Positions 10,746 through 24,900 of a stretch of 64,000 nt of DNA are shown here, one piece after another. Numbering within the stretch: the first letter of the stretch is position 1; every line of letters starts with the position of its first letter. Under the pieces are notes generated by a model that saw only the letters and a list, made by a program, of their open reading frames with translations, did no database searches and was not told where the DNA came from. Source of the stretch: Cliona cf. orientalis (Eukaryota > Porifera > Demospongiae > Clionaida > Clionaidae); the NCBI GenBank assembly GCA_963930775.1, contig OZ005689.1, positions 1,550,001 through 1,614,000 of the forward strand. Direction: 5' to 3'. The position numbers and the translations under genes are program-made.

Positions 10746-13700
10746 TCAATTCAGCTCCTTGAGTGCGTTCTCGAGCTCTTTCAGAAGCTTTCCATCGGAA
10801 GCCATCTCAGCTTTTGTGTTGGTTCTCTTGGCTGCAGGGAGCTCCTGCTGAGCTGCATTTGGGTTTTTCTTGCCAATAATTTCCAGGATGTCTTTAGGAA
10901 CCTTTTCCTTCATCTGGCGGTGGTGCTCGGAAGTGGGATCCGCACTGTTTCCATCTTGAGCAGCTTTGACGCTTTCGAGGGCTTCGAGCTCTGCAGCGAC
11001 CTCCATCACTCGCTCACCCAACGAGATGGCAACTTGGTTGGAACCCTCGCAAGTGGCTTGGTCGAAAAAGACACCACCAAGACGCTGGTCAAACTGTGAG
11101 CGGGGCCAGTCGGCACGGTAGGATGTTTCTCTGTTGAGGCTGCTGATGGGTAGAGCGGGATCAGCGGTCACTCTGAGGCTGTTTTCAGTGAAAACTATGA
11201 CATCAGTGGGTATAGTGGTTGTCGGACACTGGATCTGCATACAAACGAATTGCTGCGTAGTGCTTGGAGGGACCCTGAAATCTGTGAAAATAAAGTTTGA
11301 ACTGATGGCTCGGCTGAAAGTAGAGATTGTGATAGGCACCTGGCGAGGGCGGACGCTTACACGGTAGAAGCAAACATCTTCCCTGAATGCTTCAAAATCG
11401 AGGGTTGGCAGTTGCTTACATGGGACACGGGTCTGGTTGGAAAGGAAGGCATCGGGCTGGATTGTCTGGATGTTGTCGCTGTTGTCACAGATGACACGAG
11501 AAAGGGTATGCGATTGGATTTCACGAAGCTGGCGAGGAGTGAAGACACCAGGTCTGCTATAGTAGAATCGATCACCGTCACGAACTGCAGCAAAATTAAG
11601 TCCAAAGATGCAGTTGAAAGTAGCACCGAGGAGTGAATCCTTAAGGCGTTCCTCAGCTATACCTCCAATCCATAAATCGAGAGTGTCAAGGGTACCGTAC
11701 AGACTAAGGAAACGAATTTGGGTGACATCGTTCTCAAAATTGGAAGTGATTCCGAAAATTCTGTTGCAGAAGTTCTTCCAGATGGGATAGGGGGGCAGAC
11801 CGTGACCACGTCCACGTTGAATGTTCAGGGAAGCAAGATCCATACCTACAGAAAAGTTTGTCTGGAAGAGCTGAGTGGTAAGGACACGATTCATGAATTC
11901 GTCCATCCTTCTTGAGTTGACGCTCACCAAACCTCGAGTGATGGGATCGGTACCCAAGCTGGTTCGAAATTGAGTGGGGTTGAAGAATAAGTCGACAAGA
12001 TTGGCAGGACCGATGGGCAGAGGGTTGTAATTGACGTCGAGACGATCGAAAAGTGGCCTGACAAGACTGTGTCCATATCGGTAGGCAGCGGTGGCAAATG
12101 CATTAGGAACGCCGGCATCGATCTCAGGATTGTAACCAAGGTAAGGACCAACGAAAATGTCATAGTTTTCGGGTCCCATAACCTTAGGAAGGTAATCGAG
12201 GTAGGTGATCTTCTGGATCAAAGCTCCAACGATCCTTCTGCACTCTTGAAACAATCTCTCATCTTCCCAGTGGGGGTTGATACGACCAAGTTGACGGGCA
12301 CAGCGGTTGTGTTCGCGGACCCAAATGGTGTGCATGACAGTGAGAGAGAACTGTTCGTTGCAACGTACATCTCCACAGAGGAAGCAGTCGGTTCGGTTGG
12401 GGCAAGCTACGAGAAGTTGGTTGTCAACAGGCAGAGAGGGTTGATTAGCTGGAAAGTTTGGTCCAACACGGAGAAGTCCTCCACGGAACTCGCGGACAGC
12501 ATCACCAATGATGTCATTTGAGCCGTAAACCATAGAACCATCGATGTAGGAGGTGAGGTCATTGACCTGTTCACGAGCTTCGAAAGAGAGGGGAGGGGCA
12601 GTAGGGCAGACAGGGAGGGATCGTCGGAAAGGCAAGCAATGGCCCTCGTTTGGGGTTTTCAAACCAAAAGCTGGATCCGAGTCGGTAACTTGGATTGGAA
12701 CACAGATATCAGTTATGAGGCAATCCTCGCACTCTTCTTCGAGTTCAGGTCCGAGATCGAGATCGTGATCGAGGAACTGTCCCCATTGCATGAGAATGTG
12801 GGTAAAGGGAATCTCGTCCGTGGTGATATTATTGATGATGGTCTCACTGATGTGTCGGGCACTGGGATTGGGAGGGACAAATGGTGAGATACCCAGAAAA
12901 TCACGTAACTTGTCGTCATTCTGAATCTGTCCACGAAGAGAACTGATTCCATCTTCGTACTGTCCAGGAATAAGACGTCTGAAAGCTGTGCCAGCAGCAC
13001 CAAAGAGAGGGTTCTCAAGGTTGTTGCAAGTACCATCGATGGTTCTGAACTGGTTCACAGTCGGAAAGAAGCAGTTTGGTGGCTCACGAACCTCGACACA
13101 TTCAGATTCCTGCCACATGCGAGCGAGTTCATCGGCTTGTAGGAGGGCACCGGGTTTGTGGAAGAGCTCTTCAGCGAGAGCTTCAGCCTTCGCAGCAACG
13201 CTTTGGCTATTCACCATAGTGCTGCGTCTCTTTTCATATAGCTTCTTCTCTGCAGCACGGACCATTTTCTCGTATCTGAGTGCAGCGATACCCTGCTTGC
13301 GTGCAAGGTCTGAAGGCTTCTTGAAGAATTTAGCCAACAGCTGACTGGCAGTGTACTTTCCCTCCCTTTCATTCTGTGTCATGACGCGGTTCTTCTTAGC
13401 CTCCTCCTTGGCTTTGAATTCAGCCTTCACCTCTTCAATGGCTTCAGCAATTATTTGCTTTCGCTCTGGGGGTATAGAACAACAAAATGAAGTGAAAATT
13501 GATCATTTGCAAACGTAAAATATTATTGCCCGCACAGGTAAACCTAACCAAGCATAGTATTATATACAATGTACATGTATCTTTATAAAAGCACAATAGC
13601 TAAGTACACAATCATACATTTATAGCTCATTGCTATACAGTTATCTAAACAATGGGCCTATGCAAACAACTAAGCTAGAAGCTATTCCTGTATAAAAATG

Positions 13701-13880
13701 TATTATGGAGCTAGCATACTAACAAAAATGTTAACAATCCCAATTAGCCCTTAAAGGAATCACATTACATACATGCCTACCTTCTTCCGTGCCATAGTTC
13801 TGGGTTGTGGCACTCGAGTACACTGCAGTTACTGCAACAGCAGCCAGAAGCAGAGCTGAGTAAATCGTGCTCCACTTCAT
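10746..13880 (-). CDS. Secreted animal haem peroxidase, copy 3 (diverged)
   Basis: Exons are 13781-13880 and 10746-13465 on the minus strand, joined in phase 1 as in copies 1 and 2, giving 939 residues. Exon 1 encodes a different signal peptide (MKWSTIYSALLLAA). Distal His is about residue 267 in WGQFLDHDL; RCNE, YRYGHSL and LNIQRGRGHG are present, so the haem pocket is complete. The helical N-terminal region before the catalytic domain and the C-terminal extension are both shared with copies 1 and 2, though the tail sequence has drifted. This is an older duplicate of the same ancestral gene. All three lie in the same orientation. By family it is an extracellular or granule H2O2-using oxidase; its specific role is unknown. 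Confidence 0.92.
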
Positions 13881-13992
13881 CTTTATACCAAGAAGACACT
13901 TCTGCTGGTGCTTTTTTTCTCTCCTAGACTAGAGTAGCTTTTTTTTTGGTTTGCTCTCTCGCAACTGATGCAGGTGGGTCCAGAAACGGAGC

Positions 13993-14000
13993 CTTTATAG
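13993..14000 (-). promoter_or_regulatory. Candidate TATA box of peroxidase copy 3
   Basis: CTATAAAG on the minus strand, about 113 nt upstream of the start codon. Its context differs from the promoters of copies 1 and 2. Confidence 0.45.
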
Positions 14001-14119
14001 CCCCACAAATCAGTCACAACTGCAGCAAGGATGTGACTTCGTTTCTCAGCTTTGTAGCTTAAAAAGGAAACAATGTTTATGCTATATTGACGCAGTGGTG
14101 GCCAAGCAGTCCCCACTAA

Positions 14120-17100
14120 TTTTTTTCAACAAGATTTGAAGCCAGACATGCAGGAAGCACAGAACAATGCACACACCTCCTGGCCAACTTGCATATCTGA
14201 GGATTCGAATAATTTGATGGTTTTAACATCTTAAGTTATAAGTTTTGAGTTTGTCTTACCGGACAAGGGCTCATATTTAGCACTTGCAATGGTGTTTGCA
14301 AGAAAGGACGTGTTGAGATAAACTAGCATTATCTTTTTCTAATTTAAGGGTTTAGTGAGTTTAGTGCCAAGGTGTAAAAAGTCAATAGCAATGTGCAAAG
14401 CAAGAAGTCGTGTTACTGGATCAACATGTTAGTTTGCAAGTCTTTGTACTGATTAGGTAGCAGGTTTAAGCCTTTCCTTTGTTGTCCATTCACTATAGTT
14501 ATTATAGACATGCAGCTAGTTTATACCAATACTCAGCAAAGGCGCAAAATTATATTATGTGCTATTATATAATACCCACAGCTTCGAATTTTAACTACAA
14601 GTTGCACTTATGGATGATTTTGTATGCATACTACACACCAGTGATGTAGTAGTATTATTAGAGGGCTACAGTGACTATAATATCATAAATGAACACCAGG
14701 CCAGGAGATTCCAACATAATACTGCAGAATAGACAACTTCGGCAAATCTTGCATATATAATCATTCACACATGTAGCCAAGTTCATGCTCCGGCATTATG
14801 TGCATGGGATGCCAAGAATCTTGCAGCATGCATTAATATTACTATAAAGAAATCCTATGGGGAAAATCCTACTGATAATATATATCATCCAGGGCACACA
14901 TTTAGCTAAAAAAGGAACTATTAGACTATGCTAGCCCTTATGTGAGTAAGCTTTCAGTATGGACTGTCAAATTACACATGTATGTATATATACCGGGCAG
15001 GGAAGGATGTGTATATTAATTTTATATGTGTACACACATGTGAGCATGTGCATTCAGTTGGACATGCACTTGTGGTATATTCACCTTGACATAGTATATC
15101 CTTTTTATTGCTCTCGAGTAGTCTACAACAAGAAGTACACGCATGCATGCATGCAGCAGTACTAGTATACGGTATTACCTAGAGCACACTTTATTAGTGA
15201 GAGATACCAAATTTACGCATGTGAAGGAAAAGATTGATTGGCGAGCAGATAGTTGAGTCGAGACAATGGATAGAGACAGGAACTATAGTCAGATCAGGTT
15301 TACTCTATCATTCTTGAGCAGCAGGAAGCTGGACAAAGATCTTGACTTTATTTAGAACCATCATTCCAGTTAATCAAGAATTGGTAGTGTAAATATCTCA
15401 TCCTATTTGGCATGGCTGTGGTACATGTATCCGTAATTAAGTGCATGACACATACACTGCATAGCACCACACGCTATAATAGACATTGAGTGATGAAACA
15501 TTATAACTGTAACTGATCTTAAGGTGCTGTATGCTTTCTACCATAGATAACATATTCCCCACCTCTATACATACAATAATATAATCTATGCTTTTACATA
15601 GCAATGCATATAGAAGGCGAGATCTAATAGGCACAATAAGTTATGATGATACACAATGCCGTCTATTTTTTATGTAACTTCACTACCTCATTCAGCTCAA
15701 TACGTATGATGACATACGTAGGCATCATTGTCACCTCTAGGTGTACGTACATGTACATTTACATCTCCTTGAACTACAGCACTGCATTTGCACTAGTGTA
15801 TTGTGTCAAGCTCTGCCAATCTAATACAGAAGTTTTTGTAGAACACTTGGCATAATATGTACACACATAGCTAAATAACGAACCACGGAAAAGCTTAAAC
15901 TTCAAGCATTATGCACTCAACAGTTGGCACTTAATACGCAAGAACGGAAAAGAAATAAACTATTCCACTAAATAGATCAATTCCTGCTATGAACTTGGCT
16001 TCACAGACATACAACATAATTATGAATGCTGACATACGGAAAAACCCCTTTTTTAGAGGATACGGTTGTCAAGGTGACAACAATTAAATGAAAAATTGAA
16101 GCCAGTGATCAAGTTACGTAAGTACACACACGTGCACGAGACCAGGTACATACATTACTTTTATCAACACAAGCATATCACTTAACACTCAGCACTTAGC
16201 CGGACAGGAAGTCAACATGGAAACACAAAGAGCGCATAAGCCACTCCAGTGTGCAATCGGCCATCACTCACATCCGCCTCACAGCTCCAACCTTCCCCTT
16301 ACAAGGAACGGCTGGAGACCATGTTGTGACTTGTAGCTACCTTATGAGATAAGAAGCCAGAGAGAGAACTGGCAACTCCCCAAGGCCAGCCAAACCAATT
16401 TTTAAAAGTAAAGATGACGGCTGTAGGTTGGTAAATCCATTTTTGACCATGATGAAGCAAATTACAAGTTTAATGTTTTGTATCACGTTACCACAACTCT
16501 ATATGGATATGTGCAGTGGTACACTTCCACAAAATTTCATAGTTGCACCTCCATAAGTAACACTATGCCCAGCATATGAATGCATAATAACTATGTACAT
16601 GCATAGGTACACATTATGCACTTCAGTGGTAACTTGGTGCATGCACAGTCATAGGCTAGCATGCATGACAGAGCATGGGGAATGCAGCCATATACATGTA
16701 CATGGCACACCGCAGAAACACCACATGCACTGACCACAATAGCTTTGATCATCAAGTTTGAGTGCACACACACAGAGACACTCACACACTACTGTTAATG
16801 CCATATTCTGAGGTACATGTATGACAGTGTATGCTTTGCCCCATATAGTACATGTATATGAATGGGCCAAAGGATCTGTGGTGCTCTAGTACAGTCCGGC
16901 TACAGATGTGAATGAATGTGAAGATCTCAGTCCATATTAGTCTAAACCTGAACTATCAACATGTATCATGTGTATGTGTATGTGTATGTGTACAGGGTTG
17001 CATTACAGGGAGGGGGAGATCGCGTGTCCCCCTTGAGACTTGACTTAATTAAATTATCAACTTTAGCCCTACTAAAAGAAATTCTCTCTCTGGTCTGGTG

Positions 17101-18921
17101 CACGGGCTAGCCCTTTCCACGAAGAAGGGAGGAGCGTACATTAGTAGGTATATATGTGCTGTAAGGGGCCGGCAGGGGGAAGGATTTATCGCCCCCCTCC
17201 CTGAGACTTGGGTTATTATACAATATCGAGGATGTGAATACATGGTCGATATCCATCCCATACATTCACACATTAAATACTGCACGTATTCACATGTATG
17301 GACTACATTAACACATGCATGTACACACTTTACACTGTGCATGCAAAGAACCACTAAATATGACTGCATATTCTATAATGTATGGATAAATGGGGCGGGA
17401 GGGGGGGGGGGGCAGGGGAAGATTCACAATTGTTCAGAAACTAAAAACCCATAGAAATCCCTTCCCATATCCATACATGCACAAACAATTGTTCTCATAC
17501 ACATTGGATACACATTAAGTATAATCACGTACTAGAAAGATACTCGTTAAATGCACCTGCATGTAATTGATCAATTTGATGGTCTGCCAACTTTGGACAT
17601 ACCCCTATTATCCCTATACCCATCTAGGCCATGCGAACAGGAAACCATCATTGTCACACTCACACACATCCATAATACATGATCCATTATAGGATACCAT
17701 TATTGTTATTATTATGTCTAATATACTAACTAGTCTGACTTCCTGGATGGGCCAAACATGGTTGGAGAGACAAAGTGACTTGGGCTAGCGGACATCCTTT
17801 GTTTATACCTTAAGACGGCACATGACTTAATATCCATAGCGCTGTTGCCTTAAAGTGGACGTGCGTTAATAACGTGCGTTAATGCCTGCCCTGATGCGCG
17901 TGACTGGTGACACAGTTGGACAATAATGACGTAATAATTAGTTAATAAAAATTAATAGCGCAAATAATTTATATTTTCATTTGTGCATTAGTTCTGTATG
18001 CAAATCAAGTGTATTTATAGAGCCAGTATAATATATATATATATGTGCAAGGAAAGTACTCCACATGTATGTACTGAGCCATGTTTGATTATATAATGTG
18101 TGTGCATGTGCATGACCAATGACAAAACAGTGTAGTAGCGTACTTATGAGTACTATAATGCAGCAGAGTATAGTTTTTGAGTACACTATACTACTTACAA
18201 TATTATAATCTTATTTGCTCACGAGCACATACATGAAAGTTCAGTACTAATCTTAGGTTTATCTTCTACAACCACTCCCAAATCCAGGGGGAAATTTAAA
18301 TCCTAGTGCCTGCCCTGGCAATATAGGTGACCTATATAGCCATGAGAACTAGAGGGGAGTGGTTCGTGATTAGTGAACCAGCAAGGTTATTGCCAAGCTG
18401 TACACACTTTCACCTTCACTCTCACCTTTGTATAGTAATAAACAAGTGGATCGTCAGATTGGGCTATAATTATAGCCTGTCATGATCCATTGTATCATTA
18501 TGTGTAAAATATGGCTGATTACTCTACGTAATGTGTGTATTAGTAGTCCATCAACACAGTACATTTACACGTAATATTATTATACAATAATAATATTATA
18601 ATATTATCATGACTACACAATTGTACATGTGCAGTGTATGTGCATTTGCACCTTTGAACAAAAGAGCTAGACTCTGTTTTAAGGTAAAATGTTTCACTCT
18701 TACCTGTTCCTCTGTACACACACTATTCCATTAATAAATTATCACATATCCGTAAAATTTAATGTATGCACATACGTACACAAAATACTCAGCTTACGTG
18801 TGACTCTGAGTATTTCCATGCATGAACTGGTATCACAATGGAAATTCGAACACCGACTACTACTAGCTGATTGCATGGTCACTAATTATAGGGACCACCT
18901 CCTTGTTTATCACACACCTAC
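14120..18921. other. Region without a recognised gene; may hide the last WASHC2 exon(s)
   Basis: Low-GC DNA with CA/TG runs, a poly-G run near 17400 and scattered TACATG motifs. One dispersed repeat (ctgtggtgctctagtaca, 16873) recurs near 22491 and 22550. The WASHC2 reading frame is still open at the donor at 18922, so at least one more exon is expected here or beyond. A stretch near 16250-16330 ends in a good donor on the minus strand, but its frame does not fit convincingly. Confidence 0.5.
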
Positions 18922-21900
18922 CTTGGTCAGCGACTGGAGTGTGTCCACCTTGACCGGCTCATCGAAGGAGACTGCCTTCTCCTCCACCTGTCTTCCCGGG
19001 TGAGTCGCCCCAGGCTTCAGTGCCAGTGGATTGATGTTCAGGCCCGCCTATGTGTACGAATTACATGATCAATGTCACAAATTAGTAGAAAAGTGATAGG
19101 GTTTACTTCAGAATTCAACACTTAGAGATAAAATTCAAAGGGGCAACCCCCAGACTTCAGTGCCAGTGGATTGATGTTCAGATGTGCTTACATATGCTAT
19201 CATAAATTTGTATATTATAGATAAACAACAGTGTTTACTTCAAAATTTCACTCAAGAGGCCAATCCACTGTGCATGTATGAAAATGCAGAATTAATAAAA
19301 ATTATCAAAGGAATAATATCCAATCGTTCCAATTATGCTGATTACCACTATGAGTAATGCATGTCAGTACACATATTAAGTGTGTGTGCATGTACAACAC
19401 TACTTCCAAGAAATAATTTCCACTCAAGTAAACACATGCATACCACGGTATATACCACATAATATATCAGTTATTGAGGGGGAGTGGGAGCAATATGTCA
19501 GCCAATTATCAATTCAGATGGGCAATCATGTAATTAATTAATTACTCCATGAGCAGTATGAGAAGCAGATGAGTCGCCCCTGGCTTCAGTGCCAGTGGAT
19601 TGATGTTCAGAACAACCTATGTGTATAAATTTTATCTTATCGTAAATGTCAGCGCTTACATGTACTTCAGATTTAAACACTTATAGCTAAAATTCAACGG
19701 AGCAACCCCAATTAAATGTTGCCCCAGGCTTCAGTGCCAATGGATTGATGTTCAGACGTACATGTACATACATATGCTATCATAAATTCATAGATGAACA
19801 ACAGTGTTTATTTCAAAATTTCACTCAAGAGGGGGCAAATGCCTATATACTCGGCCAGTGCTAAAATTCAAGGGGCCAATCCTACATTAAAAGTTGCCCC
19901 AGGCCTTTGCACTAGTGGATTTATGTTCAGGCAAATCCACTGCACGTGTATGAACATGCAAAATTAATAATAATTATCAACGAAATAACATACAATCATT
20001 CCAATAACAATTAATGCTAATTATCTATGAGTAATTCTACATAATACACATATCAGCTAGTAAGTGTGTGTGTACATGTAATAACACTACTTCCAAGAAA
20101 TATTTTCTACTCGAGTAACCACAAGCATACCACGGTATATCATAATATCAGCTAGCTATTGAGGAGGAGTGGGAGTAATATCAGCCAATCATCACAGATG
20201 GGTAATCACGTAATTTAATTAATTACTCCATGGGTAGTATTTTTGTCTCCCTCCAAAACAAAGCTACAATGCGTGCACTAAGGCTTTAGAACTACACAAC
20301 ATTCACATGGAAGCAGCTTGGAGCAGTGGTTAAGGTCTTGGGCTCCCAATCCAAGGGTTGGGGGTTCGAGTCCCACCTGGGCCTTGATGCTGTGACCTTG
20401 AGCAAGTTACGTTATCCCCATTGCTCCAGTGTACCTATATACATGTACAAGGTTTTATACAGGATTTTTCATCAGAGGGGGGAAATCATAGCATGCGACA
20501 ATATACTCAAACTAGGGGGGTCTGGGGGCATGCTCCCCCAGGAAGATTTTGAAATTTATGACCTCTGAGACTGCTTCTGGTGGCTTCTGAGACTACTTTC
20601 ATAAGCAAAAAGATTGATTATTGGACAAAAGTTACAAGTATTATTATGATATAGTTGGCAAATTTCAGGGGGGGGGGGGGAAATGCCAGTCAGGGGGGGA
20701 TATCCCCTGGTTCCCCCCCCTCTAAATAAATCACTGCATGTACATGTACGTGTACATCTAGCTGCAAAATGGGGATCTGGCTTTGGCTGGGGCGACAAAA
20801 AAAGGGCAAAAGTATCCGTGCCATGACCTGTTGGACTTCGGGTGCCAACACCACACCAGTGGAACTGTCGATGACACCCTTAGCCTGGCTACAAAAAGAT
20901 ATGCCATATGCCAGCTCTGCTAATTCTGCATAGAACTCCGTCTATTATGCCACTATTGTGCTTCTGTGTAGGACAAGGGGGGCCATTGTATGACCATGCT
21001 AGTGGCAGCTATACCACCACCATGATACCATACGTAGAGCTCTATGGAACCATTCAAGTGTACAAAACCATGTGTATATGCGCACTTGCGATACCACGGT
21101 ATTAATGAAATGTACCACACCTAAGGGAATCATATAAACCGTTTAAGTGTAGGGGCACGTGTACGTATTCATTAACTTGATGAAGACTTGTAATGGGGAC
21201 AGGGAGGGCAAACAGATGCCCACTATGGACGGGCTACTAAGAGTGGTAAATTTGAACTGAGCCAAAAAGAATAAGGGTAATTGGAGGCAGCTACATGCAT
21301 AAGCATATGTACATGTATGAAGGATACTCTCTCTCTCTCCTTTTCCCCTCCCTCCCTACATCCCTAGCTCCTTCTATATCTCTCTCCCTCTCTCCCTCCC
21401 TCCCTCCCCAGCTGCTCCTCCCTGTGTTCCCCTCTCCCACTCCTGACTGAAGTTGGAGGCAACACACAGTTCATATGGGAATTTGAAAACTCTAATCACA
21501 ATCAGCCCGAAAAAACAATGACTACCAAATTCCATCACACGCACACAGCAGCTGCTGTTGTCACAAAAAACCGCCACAAAGGCAGAGAAGCTCAACGACT
21601 GATCCAAAATAGAATTGGCTCAACCATCTATCACAAAGTGGAGAAGCTTGAGCAGTGACCGGCAACTTCGGTAGCTCCGATTACAAAAAGAGAGGAGAAA
21701 TTTATGCCTCTTCTCACCTAGCTGCTGTGCACCCATAAAATCTCAAACATAAGCTCTATACCGTAGGTTGGGTTTTAATTGCGAGTATGTATTAATTGCG
21801 AATTGCGAGTTTTTCTACGTTTCACAATTAATAGATTCGCAAACATACTACAGTAAGGTACGGGGTCGTCCATCACAATTATTGGATTCGCAATTTGGCC

Positions 21901-24900
21901 TGACTTGACTAGAATGCAGTTATTAAACTACGCAATTAAAAAACCCCGCCCTACGGTATACATGTAGCTGATACAGAACATCCGCAGTGAAATTCTGTAG
22001 ACTCATTCTCTATAAACCATCCCAGTACCCACTCAAGAACCAAACATAAACTCATGTAGCAGCTGCGGATGGTTCATGCTTAGCAGGCAGCTCTTGCTAC
22101 GCTGGCTTTCTGGTATGCTGTGTTGATAGGCCCCCACAAATGTCATGTCACGTCATGTTTAGCCTTTCCAGTCAATCCATCCTCCTTCCTTTCTGGGTCA
22201 AAACTCATTAGCTGGAATCTCAGCCCTAGTCAAAACCCTCTCACTTCAGTCCAATTACACTACTGCATGTACATGTACATACATGTAGTAGGCTAAATTG
22301 CATGATCTTCTAGATTTGAAGTTTATAATTTCATACATATATTTTAGAAGCCATGCAGCTACATGTATACCAGCATAGGAACAGGGCAGTCTAAACAGTT
22401 TAAATTCTCATAATCATTATTTATATTCAGAAAGGATCTGGATGCATCAGCCACCTACATGTACATGTAACTCCATCCGCTGAGATGAAGCGTCTGTGGT
22501 GCTCTAGTACAGTTCACCTGCTATCAATACAGATAATATGAATGGAAGGGTCTGTGGTGCTCTACATGTACATGTATGTAGTACAGTTTGGCTTCCATCA
22601 GCATAAACATGAATGAATGTTAAGGCCTCCATTTATTCATGTACTAGGCTACTACATGTATCATGCACAAAGAGAAATGTATATACTTGAAGAAATCAGG
22701 ATGCTATATGGAAGTGTGGCTGCACCCATCCCCAGAATAAAAATAATAGCTTTGATTATTTTCAGTAGAATCATAGCATATTTTTGTTTATTCACGACAC
22801 CTCCAGGGGACAAACAGACTGGGCAACTTGCGTATATATATGACAAAATGAAAGTTACTCCAATTACTGAAACTACACACACACACTCACAATCAAGCAC
22901 TAGCTCACACACACACTCATATACACACATATACTTAATATTTATAAGCACTTAAATCTACTAATCCAAGATGTACAATACCGTGTTTATTCTAATAGAA
23001 CGCAAGCTAAAAAAATTACGATTTTAACTTCTACGTAATTTTCTGGTAAAGGTCATCAGAGTCTACATCTTTTGTGAAGTCTTAAAATGCAATTTTTCTT
23101 GCACTACTTACATGTACATGTACATGTAGATCATTCATTTTATTACCATAAGCATGGTATTACATGTACATTATGATACACTTTCAAGGCTTAGATTGTA
23201 CATGTACACATATGGCAGCTAGACATATGTATATACACGCACACTTGTATGTTCCTAATGCCCCACTTTTGAAGCACCTAATAAGCACACACACATTCCA
23301 CATGCACATGTACATGTACATGTATGTACATTATACACATACATACATGTACATGCATGTATATGGGTTCATATGAAGGTCACTTCACAGGTTTTCTTCC
23401 TGTCAGACGTAAACAAGAACGACTCGTGGACAAATTTGGGCCAACCATCCAGCCTAGCTAATTTATCTCATCCTCTTATCACATACCCCTCCCATCCTCT
23501 CCCTCCTCCACCTCCCTCCCCCACTCCCCCCCCACACACACACACGTTCACCATATACACACATACATGTACATAAGTAGGGTGGACACAAATAACTGTT
23601 GTATCTGTACAATGGGAATGCTCTTATTAGGAGACACTACATTGTATATGTACTTCTACCTTCCAAGATCCAAGCTTATAGCTTGATCCCAGTGCCTGCA
23701 CATACATGTACATGTATAAGATTAATATGTATCTGCAAATAGCCAAAAGGCACTTAAATGCCATATCCTAGTGCATGTACATGTACACGTACACGTACAC
23801 ATGTACACGTACACATACATGTATCATGTCCTGGTACATGTACTGTACATGCACATGATTGTACATGAATCAGCTACAATTAAATGCATGCATGTATATG
23901 TACGTGTACGTGTAGCTAAAGGTGACCTTACCTACATGTACATGTATTATTTTACAATGTGGTTTTCCTATAAGGATACGTACACAAAATAGTAAAGTTT
24001 GACCAAAATTAATCAGCTTACTCACGTCACACACACTCATGCGTGCACATTTGCTTATTGGTTTATGAATTAAGGAATTAAGGGCCACGGGCTATGGGAC
24101 ATGCACATGCATGTGCAAAAATGAGCACAAGAATGTAGAGTGAAGGTCATATGAGATACTACCAGATACTCCAAACGTACTCTCTGATTGCACGATAATT
24201 CAGGCTCAGCTGAATATATGTGGAGGCCTTCAGTGTTCGTGTCTGTGCTGAGAGTAGCTGCTCAACTGTGTTAGACCCTTCATCTCATCTGAAGCTCTTC
24301 CACAACCAAATTTAACTAATGGGGAAAACTATCCCAACGTTTGCTCAGGCAGAGCCCACATGAAAGAACCGAGTCACATATTTCACAGCAATTTCATGGC
24401 ATTCAATAGACCACAAATATCACAGGGTCTGCTAGGCTGTAAAAAATATATGCAATGCCTACTAAGTCTTACATGCAGGTAGCTATAGGTACACATATAC
24501 TTTGCGTAAGCCTAGCTCGAGAGCCGTATGCAATGTTACATGACAATGTCGATCTCATCTTGCACCGACCTGGAATAAGCCAATCAAACAATAAAAGCTT
24601 CTTCAAGATCAAAGGGAATTGCTCATTGAAGGGCCTTGAATTTAAGCACGTACATGTAATATTGACAACCAATAGCATTCGAAAGCAAGTCCAGAGCCCT
24701 TAGAACAGAGGAAGGAGATTTTGAATAATCTCACGACACAAATAGAGGTTCTTGGCACAACATAAAACTTAAATCGATCCGCTTACATAAGCTGTGTCAC
24801 GCACAAAGAACACCAGTCTTAGTGAGTACATGTACATGTATGTGTGTACGTGAGCGTGAGTGATGGTCAAACAATGATGTGATCGAATTTCAATGATCAT

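Noticed and set aside
17098..17454. A 118-codon plus-strand frame
   Set aside because: Runs through a poly-G tract and repeat-like DNA and has no family features.
20820..20910. Minus-strand stretch reading VIDSSTGVVLAPEVQQVMARI
   Set aside because: Looks protein-like but has no supported splice sites fitting WASHC2 and no recognised family.
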